A stretch of DNA of 10,098 bases, from positions 1 to 10,098 of the forward strand of contig DHIV01000027.1 of the NCBI GenBank assembly GCA_002403995.1. The letters run 5' to 3'. The stretch is from Gallionella sp. UBA4737. Lineage in GTDB: Bacteria; Pseudomonadota; Gammaproteobacteria; Burkholderiales; Gallionellaceae. The notes under the pieces were generated by a model. That model had not been told where the DNA came from. It was given only the letters and a program-made list of their open reading frames with translations, and ran no database searches. The translations under genes were made by a program, and so were the position numbers. This document shows positions 6,351 to 10,098 of the stretch, in pieces. The number at the start of each line of letters is the position of its first letter. Within the stretch, counting starts at the first letter, position 1.

Positions 6351-7259
6351 ATGCTACACCTAACTTTGCGACAATTACAGGTCTTTGAAGCCGCCGCGAC
6401 CAAGCTCAACTTCTCTGTGGCGGCGAAACAGCTCTACCTTTCCCAGCCAGCCGTGTCGATGCAGATCAAGCAACTGGAGGAAAGTATCGGCCTGCCTTTG
6501 TTCGAGCAGATGGGCAAGAAGATATTTCTCACCGAGGCCGGCCGCGAGTTGTTTCATTACAGCCGCAACATCACGCAACAACTCGGCGAAATGGAGGCGG
6601 TGTTCGATGAAATGAAAGGCCTGGGGCATGGCAAGCTGACGATTTCGGTGGTCAACACTGCCAACTACTTCACCCCGCAATTGCTCGCCAGATTCTGCCA
6701 GCGCTATCCCAGCATCAATGTGATTCTGCAAGTGGCCAACCGCGATGCCGTCCTGAAACAGCTCGCCGACAACAGCACCGACCTGGCCATCCTGGGGCAA
6801 CCGCCTGATGGTCTGGACATCAGCGCGGAGTCGTTTTTGGACAACCCGCTGGTGGTGATCGCCGCGCCCGACCACCCGCTCGCCAAACTCAAGCGCGTCA
6901 AATTCGCCCGGCTCGCCGAGGAAACTTTCCTGTCACGGGAACAGGGTTCCGGCACCCGCAGCGCAATGGAACGCGTCTTCGCACAACACAAGATCCAGCC
7001 ACATATCAGTATGGAAATGGAAACCAACGAGGCCATCAAACAAGCGGTTCAGGCCGGCATGGGGCTGGGCATCCTGTCGCTGCACAGCATCGAACTGGAA
7101 CTGGAGACCAAACGGCTCGCGATGCTCAATGTCGAACACTTCCCGCTGCTGCGACATTGGTTCGTAGCACATCGCAGCAACAAACGACTTTCCAGCGCGG
7201 CTTTGGCATTCAAGGAATTTTTGCTCACCGAGGCGAAAAGAATAATAACTGCGCGCTGA
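6351..7259 (+). CDS. cbbR: CbbR, LysR-type regulator of the cbb operon (302 aa)
   Basis: This is a LysR-family transcription factor that activates Calvin-cycle genes in response to metabolites. The N-terminal winged helix-turn-helix spans about residues 4-62 (LTLRQLQVFEAAATKLNFSVAAKQLYLSQPAVSMQIKQLEE shape, then FEQMGKKIFLTEAG). The C-terminal two-lobed effector-binding domain covers about 90-295, starting GKLTISVVNTANYFTP. The ATG at 6351 is chosen over an in-frame TTG at 6330 because LysR proteins of this clade start MHxTLRQLxVFE; its ribosome site is poor (AGG directly before ATG). The divergent position next to cbbL, with 158 bp between, is the classic cbbR arrangement and supports the name beyond generic LysR. 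No clear terminator is visible in the 63 bp before the convergent cytochrome gene. Confidence 0.95.
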   Translation: MLHLTLRQLQVFEAAATKLNFSVAAKQLYLSQPAVSMQIKQLEESIGLPLFEQMGKKIFLTEAGRELFHYSRNITQQLGEMEAVFDEMKGLGHGKLTISVVNTANYFTPQLLARFCQRYPSINVILQVANRDAVLKQLADNSTDLAILGQPPDGLDISAESFLDNPLVVIAAPDHPLAKLKRVKFARLAEETFLSREQGSGTRSAMERVFAQHKIQPHISMEMETNEAIKQAVQAGMGLGILSLHSIELELETKRLAMLNVEHFPLLRHWFVAHRSNKRLSSAALAFKEFLLTEAKRIITAR

Positions 7260-7322
7260 AGTACCCTGCACAAATCAGCAAAGCCATGCAGCCAAAATAT
7301 TTATAGCTATACACAAGAGGAT

Positions 7323-7832
7323 TTATTGGCGATGACAAGTCAGGCACAATGCGCTACGGGCATTGTCGATGCGCAAATAAGGATCATCGGGCGCATTGCC
7401 GGACTCCAATGAGTCTTCATGCGGTTTGTGGCATGACGCGCACTCGACAGTCACCCTGATATTCGAGCCATACAATTGAATCTCATCAGCATCCGGCCGG
7501 CCATTGCCGTTCCGGTCGAAGAACGCGATACCCTTGACTTGCCCATCCGGCACCCTGAAATCTGGATAGGCATTTGATCCGAGAGGATAGCTGACACCGA
7601 CCGGATGATGAGACTTCGGGTTGGCATAAATCGAGCTGAAATCCCTGGCTCCCGGAATTCCGTTTGGCGAATGACAGGTTCGGCAATCAACATTTTGATC
7701 GGGCACCTTGGGCGCATATTCAATTTGCGCACATCCCAGCATAGATACGTCAAGCAGCGTGATGGCAAATAACGCAAGCAGGGATCTTTTTGGCATTGGT
7801 TTCAACTTGGGCATCAGCTTTGGCATCATCAA
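7323..7832 (-). CDS. Three-haem c-type cytochrome, probable lipoprotein, with EF-hand-like loop (169 aa)
   Basis: Three CXXCH haem-binding motifs are present: CRTCH (50-54), CASCH (131-135) and CLTCH (163-167). H75, H76 and H138 are possible distal ligands. The N-terminus is basic, followed by a hydrophobic stretch (SLLALFAITLLDVSMLGC) ending in a lipobox-like MLGC with C34, so it is exported and may be lipid-anchored. Residues 106-117 (DRNGNGRPDADE) match a calcium-binding EF-hand loop at positions 1, 3, 5, 6, 9 and 12. The likely role is electron transfer in the cell envelope; its partner is unknown. The start is uncertain: three ATGs in a row (7832, 7829, 7826) lie behind a G-run, and the first residues repeat MPK three times. 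It lies 51 bp after the rutE-like gene on the same strand and may be co-transcribed. Confidence 0.85.
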   Translation of the reverse strand: MMMPKLMPKLKPMPKRSLLALFAITLLDVSMLGCAQIEYAPKVPDQNVDCRTCHSPNGIPGARDFSSIYANPKSHHPVGVSYPLGSNAYPDFRVPDGQVKGIAFFDRNGNGRPDADEIQLYGSNIRVTVECASCHKPHEDSLESGNAPDDPYLRIDNARSALCLTCHRQ

Positions 7833-7883
7833 TTCCCCCCAGAATTGAAAGTTCGTAAAATCGACAACGCTTACACTATACGC

Positions 7884-8468
7884 TTATAAAATCTGCGCCG
7901 CTTCTGCAAACGTCAGGCGCGGATTGCGCGTGAACAATTTGGCGTGGTCACCGTAACCGAGGTTGATCAGAAAGTTGGATTTGACCTTGCCGTCGGGAAA
8001 AAACTCCTTGTCCACTTTCGCGTTGTCAAAGCCGGACATCGGCCCGGCATCCAGTCCCAACGCACGAGCGGCGAGGATCAGATAGGCGCCCTGCAGCGTG
8101 CCATTGCGGAATGCCGTGGTGTCGATCAACGCCTGGTTGCCGGCGAACCACGAACGCGCATCGGCTTGCGGGAACAGTTTCGGCAGCTTTTCATGGAATT
8201 CGGTATCGTGCGCGATGATCGCGGTGACCGGCGCGGTACGTGTCTTTTCCACGTTGCCTGGCGACATCGCCGGCAGCAAGCGCTGCTTCGCTGCCGCGCT
8301 GCGAACGAACACGATGCGCGCCGGACTTGAATTGGCGCTGGTCGGCGCCCATTTCATCAAGTCGTAGATCTGTTGCAGCAGTGCGTCGCTGACCGGCTTG
8401 TCCAGCCATTCGTTGTGGGTACGCGCTGCGCGAAAGATGATGTCCAGGCTGCGGTCGTCGAGTTGCAT
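7884..8468 (-). CDS. rutE: RutE-type nitroreductase-family oxidoreductase (194 aa)
   Basis: This is a nitroreductase-fold, probably FMN-dependent, NAD(P)H oxidoreductase. It resembles E. coli RutE (196 aa) along its whole length: [85 protein letters not shown] and NLGYGD. RutE reduces malonic semialdehyde to 3-hydroxypropionate in the uracil-degrading Rut pathway. No other rut gene is visible here, so the natural substrate may be another small aldehyde or nitro compound. The start at 8468 is chosen over 8483 because AGGAG lies 8 bases upstream and would otherwise fall inside the gene. It diverges from trhO, and the shared promoter region has two perfect palindromes. The cytochrome gene follows after 51 bp. 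Confidence 0.9.
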   Translation of the reverse strand: MQLDDRSLDIIFRAARTHNEWLDKPVSDALLQQIYDLMKWAPTSANSSPARIVFVRSAAAKQRLLPAMSPGNVEKTRTAPVTAIIAHDTEFHEKLPKLFPQADARSWFAGNQALIDTTAFRNGTLQGAYLILAARALGLDAGPMSGFDNAKVDKEFFPDGKVKSNFLINLGYGDHAKLFTRNPRLTFAEAAQIL

Positions 8469-8489
8469 GGTATTTCTCCTCATTTGAAT

Positions 8490-8501
8490 TAAACTAGTTT
8501 A
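8490..8501. promoter_or_regulatory. 12-bp perfect palindrome, candidate operator near the rutE promoter
   Basis: TAAACTAGTTTA is a perfect palindrome 22 bp upstream of the rutE-like start. It overlaps the spacer of a possible minus-strand promoter (TTGCAT, 18 bases, TTTAAT) and lies between candidate -35 TTGAAT (8484-8489) and -10 TCATAT (8508-8513) elements for trhO. The ACTAGT core is the kind of symmetry bound by TetR or MarR-type repressors; the regulator is unknown. Confidence 0.45.
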
Positions 8502-8511
8502 CTCCACTCAT

Positions 8512-8523
8512 ATGCAATTGCAT
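8512..8523. promoter_or_regulatory. Second 12-bp perfect palindrome in the same divergent region
   Basis: ATGCAATTGCAT is a perfect palindrome whose centre is 22 bp from that of the neighbouring TAAACTAGTTTA palindrome, about two DNA turns. It lies 22 bp before the trhO start. Position and symmetry suggest an operator acting on one or both divergent genes. Confidence 0.45.
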
Positions 8524-8545
8524 CAACAGGAACAGCCCAATAGAA

Positions 8546-9505
8546 ATGAACCAAAAGATAATAGTAAAGATGAATCCGTTAGTCGTCGCGGCAGTCTATA
8601 AGTTCGTGAAGCTGGCCGATTGCGCGGCATTGCGCGCACCGTTGCTGGCGCAGTGCGATGCGCTGGGCATCACCGGCACACTGCTGCTCGCCGAGGAGGG
8701 CATCAACGGCACGATCGCCGGCACGCGTTCCGGCATCGATCAGATATTGGCGTATCTGCGCAGCGACCCGCGCTTGGCGGACCTGGAACACAAGGAATCC
8801 GCCGCCGACCATCCGCCATTCTACCGGATGAAGGTCAAGCTGAAGAAAGAGATCGTCACGATGGGCGTACCTGGCATCGACCCAACCGAGTTGGTCGGCC
8901 AATACGTCAAACCCGAAGACTGGAACGCGCTGATCAGCGACCCCAATGTGCTGCTGGTCGATACGCGCAACGATTACGAAGTGGAGGTCGGCACCTTCAA
9001 GGGCGCGGTCGATCCGCGCATCACCACCTTCCGCGAATTTCCCGACTACGTTAAGCAGCACTTCGATGCGGAAAAACAGCCGCGCGTCGCGATGTTCTGC
9101 ACCGGCGGCATACGCTGTGAGAAAGCCTCGGCCTATATGCTGCAACAGGGATTTCCCGAGGTCTATCACCTGCAGGGCGGGATACTGAAATATCTGGAAA
9201 ACGTTCCGGCGGAACAGAGCCTGTGGCAAGGCGAGTGCTTCGTGTTCGACCAGCGCGTCGCGGTGGGTCAAGGTCTGGCGCCGGGACATTACGAACTGTG
9301 CTACGGCTGTTCGCGCCCGATCACCGCCGAAGAAAAATCCTCGCCCAAATATCAGGCAGGCGTTTCCTGCCCGAATTGCTACGACAGCCTCACCCCCGAA
9401 AAACGCGCCGCCGCGCTGGAACGGCAGAAGCAGGTTGAGTTAGCCAAACAGCGTGGCGAGACGCACATAGGCAAACGGGGTAAAAAAGCCGCAAGGATTG
9501 TTTAG
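8546..9505 (+). CDS. trhO: TrhO, rhodanese-type tRNA uridine 5-oxyacetate/5-methoxy pathway hydroxylase (319 aa)
   Basis: TrhO (YceA family) hydroxylates U34 of certain tRNAs to 5-hydroxyuridine using O2, the first step to cmo5U or mo5U at the wobble position. The order is an N-terminal ferredoxin-like domain (about 12-105, with [14 protein letters not shown] and [13 protein letters not shown]), a rhodanese domain (about 120-225) with catalytic loop [10 protein letters not shown] (C185, C191), and a C-terminal Cys region with CYGC (C252, C255) and CPNC (C275, C278), which could bind zinc. The tail is basic. The start is uncertain: 8546 has AGGA 14 bases upstream, rather far, while the Met at 8570 (311 aa, [12 protein letters not shown]) fits family N-termini but has a weak ribosome site. 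It is transcribed divergently from the rutE-like gene and converges on the 125-residue protein. Confidence 0.93.
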   Translation: MNQKIIVKMNPLVVAAVYKFVKLADCAALRAPLLAQCDALGITGTLLLAEEGINGTIAGTRSGIDQILAYLRSDPRLADLEHKESAADHPPFYRMKVKLKKEIVTMGVPGIDPTELVGQYVKPEDWNALISDPNVLLVDTRNDYEVEVGTFKGAVDPRITTFREFPDYVKQHFDAEKQPRVAMFCTGGIRCEKASAYMLQQGFPEVYHLQGGILKYLENVPAEQSLWQGECFVFDQRVAVGQGLAPGHYELCYGCSRPITAEEKSSPKYQAGVSCPNCYDSLTPEKRAAALERQKQVELAKQRGETHIGKRGKKAARIV

Positions 9506-9506
9506 T

Positions 9507-9530
9507 TTGTAGCTTGGGTGGAGCGCAGCG
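9507..9530. repeat. Dispersed repeat of the GTTGGGTnGAGCGcAGCG type, copy 1
   Basis: TTGTAG followed by CTTGGGTGGAGCGCAGCG lies just after the trhO stop and fills the 25-bp gap to the convergent gene. From memory it resembles the short repeat GTTGGGTGGAGCGCAGCGAAACCCAAC, common in beta- and gammaproteobacterial intergenic regions. A related copy lies at 9921-9960. Confidence 0.55.
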
Positions 9531-9908
9531 TTACGCGGGTTGGATTTTTTGCAGGAAAAAGTCGCCCATCCATTTCCCCTTTTTATAGTCGATCGTAAGC
9601 CGCTTCGGCACGAAGGCCTCCGGCCTGACGATAGGAAAATCTTCCACGGGTGGCTCGACCTCGAAATCTTTTACGTTACAAGCCTTGGTCATCACCGGAC
9701 GAAAGCCGATTTTTAAATGAGGACCGGCAGCGGAAAAACTTCCTGCCTGCGCATCTCCTCCAAACCTCACCGCCTTCCTGATCAGGCAGCTGAAATATAG
9801 CTCCATTTCAACAGCCAGTGGCTGGTCCAATTCCTGCAGCTTTTTATCGGCGGAGTTACTCCATTCCACTAGAACTTTCTTGCCAAGAATTTCGATGGTC
9901 TTTTGCAT
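9531..9908 (-). CDS. Hypothetical protein, 125 aa
   Basis: I do not recognise this protein. The start at 9908 is chosen over an upstream Met at 9974 because AAGGAG lies 8 bases before it, and the residues upstream of it derive from repeat-like sequence. It opens with a short strand pair (TIEILGKKVLVEWS), followed by an amphipathic helix rich in charged residues (ADKKLQELDQPLAVEMELYFSC), then a Pro-rich stretch (VEPPVEDFPIVRPEAFVP) and a basic C-terminus (DYKKGKWMGDFFLQ). There is no signal peptide, membrane segment or metal motif; the two Cys are isolated. It converges on trhO with 25 bp between. Related dispersed repeats lie at both ends of the gene. The strong ribosome site and protein-like composition support it being real. 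Confidence 0.75.
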   Translation of the reverse strand: MQKTIEILGKKVLVEWSNSADKKLQELDQPLAVEMELYFSCLIRKAVRFGGDAQAGSFSAAGPHLKIGFRPVMTKACNVKDFEVEPPVEDFPIVRPEAFVPKRLTIDYKKGKWMGDFFLQKIQPA

Positions 9909-9920
9909 GTACGGTTCTCC

Positions 9921-9960
9921 TTGTAGTTCGTATATTGGGTTGAGCGCAAAGCCAAACATC
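9921..9960. repeat. Dispersed repeat, degenerate copy 2
   Basis: TTGTAG at 9921-9926 and ATTGGGTTGAGCGCAAAG at 9934-9951, followed by GCCAAACATC, resemble the copy at 9507-9530 in the same orientation. It covers the leader and probable promoter of the 125-residue gene. On the minus strand a weak promoter candidate (TTTGGC, 16 bases, TATACG) falls within it, so the repeat may supply promoter bases. Confidence 0.5.
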
Positions 9961-9978
9961 AAAAACAAAACCAACTTC

Positions 9979-10098
9979 GCCGGGGGTAGCCCGGCAGCTA
10001 GTTACTTTCTTTTGCTTCGCCAAAATAAAGTAACCAAAGAAAAGGCGACCCAGGTTTACCGTCCCTGCGGGGTTCCCTCGATCAGCCGCAAGCAAGCG
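9979..10098. repeat. Dispersed palindromic repeat at the window edge
   Basis: The element contains two hairpins. The first is GCCGGG (9979-9984) with CCCGGC (9990-9995). The second is a 14-bp stem with one mismatch, 10001-10014 (GTTACTTTCTTTTG) against 10021-10034 (CAAAATAAAGTAAC), around loop CTTCGC. It continues as CAAAGAAAAGGCGACCC and a G/C-rich part with CCCTGCGGGG. From memory this resembles the GTTACTTTCTTTTGCTTCGCC-type repeat found in many copies in betaproteobacterial genomes. It holds no gene, and it probably extends past the window. Confidence 0.65.

Noticed and set aside
7302..7311. Palindrome TATAGCTATA between cbbR and the cytochrome gene
   Set aside because: It is short, AT-rich and easily explained by chance; it lies downstream of both convergent genes and has no T-run.
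8579..9289. 236-residue minus-strand open frame opposite trhO
   Set aside because: It is antisense to the well-supported trhO reading frame and has shadow-like composition.
9856..10095. 79-residue minus-strand open frame at the right end
   Set aside because: Most of it is the translation of the dispersed palindromic repeat plus the promoter and start of the 125-residue gene in another frame.

Overview
The window is about 55% G+C. It looks like chromosome from an autotrophic betaproteobacterium, most likely of the Nitrosomonadales/Gallionellaceae type (iron, sulfur or nitrogen lithotrophs). The evidence is a 'green-type' form IA RuBisCO operon of the cbbQ/cbbO kind with a divergent cbbR, a multihaem c-type cytochrome, and dispersed repeats typical of that group. 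The assignment is by recalled protein similarity only; no search was run.

Layout from left to right. Positions 1-289 hold no convincing gene. A 137-residue protein of unknown function (290-703, +) follows, ending tail to tail with the cbb operon; the two opposing stop codons share bases. The RuBisCO operon fills 700-6192 on the minus strand in the order cbbL, cbbS, cbbQ, cbbO and a 100-residue fifth gene in the position called cbbN in Nitrosomonas europaea. CbbL and CbbS form the CO2-fixing enzyme. CbbQ (AAA+ ATPase) and CbbO (von Willebrand A domain protein) form the activase that removes inhibitory sugar phosphates. A 158-bp divergent control region separates cbbL from cbbR (6351-7259, +), the LysR-type activator of the operon. 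It contains a plausible sigma-70 promoter for cbbL and symmetric AT-rich sites next to its -35 element. Two hairpins inside the operon probably set gene dosage: a perfect stem between cbbL and cbbS, and an intrinsic-terminator-like stem with a T-run between cbbS and cbbQ.

Right of cbbR are a three-haem cytochrome c, probably a lipoprotein, with an EF-hand-like calcium loop (7323-7832, -) and a RutE-type nitroreductase-family oxidoreductase (7884-8468, -). Divergent from these is trhO (8546-9505, +), a rhodanese-type tRNA uridine hydroxylase. Two perfect 12-bp palindromes lie in the rutE/trhO promoter region. A 125-residue unknown protein (9531-9908, -) is flanked by related copies of a dispersed repeat. 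The window ends in another dispersed palindromic repeat.

Most of the window is a well-understood carbon-fixation locus. The points most worth a second look are a repeat element translated in frame inside CbbO, the hairpins that partition the operon, the cbbN-position protein, the cytochrome with a calcium-loop motif, and the symmetric elements in the two divergent promoters. I see no clear sign of a wholly new multi-gene system.
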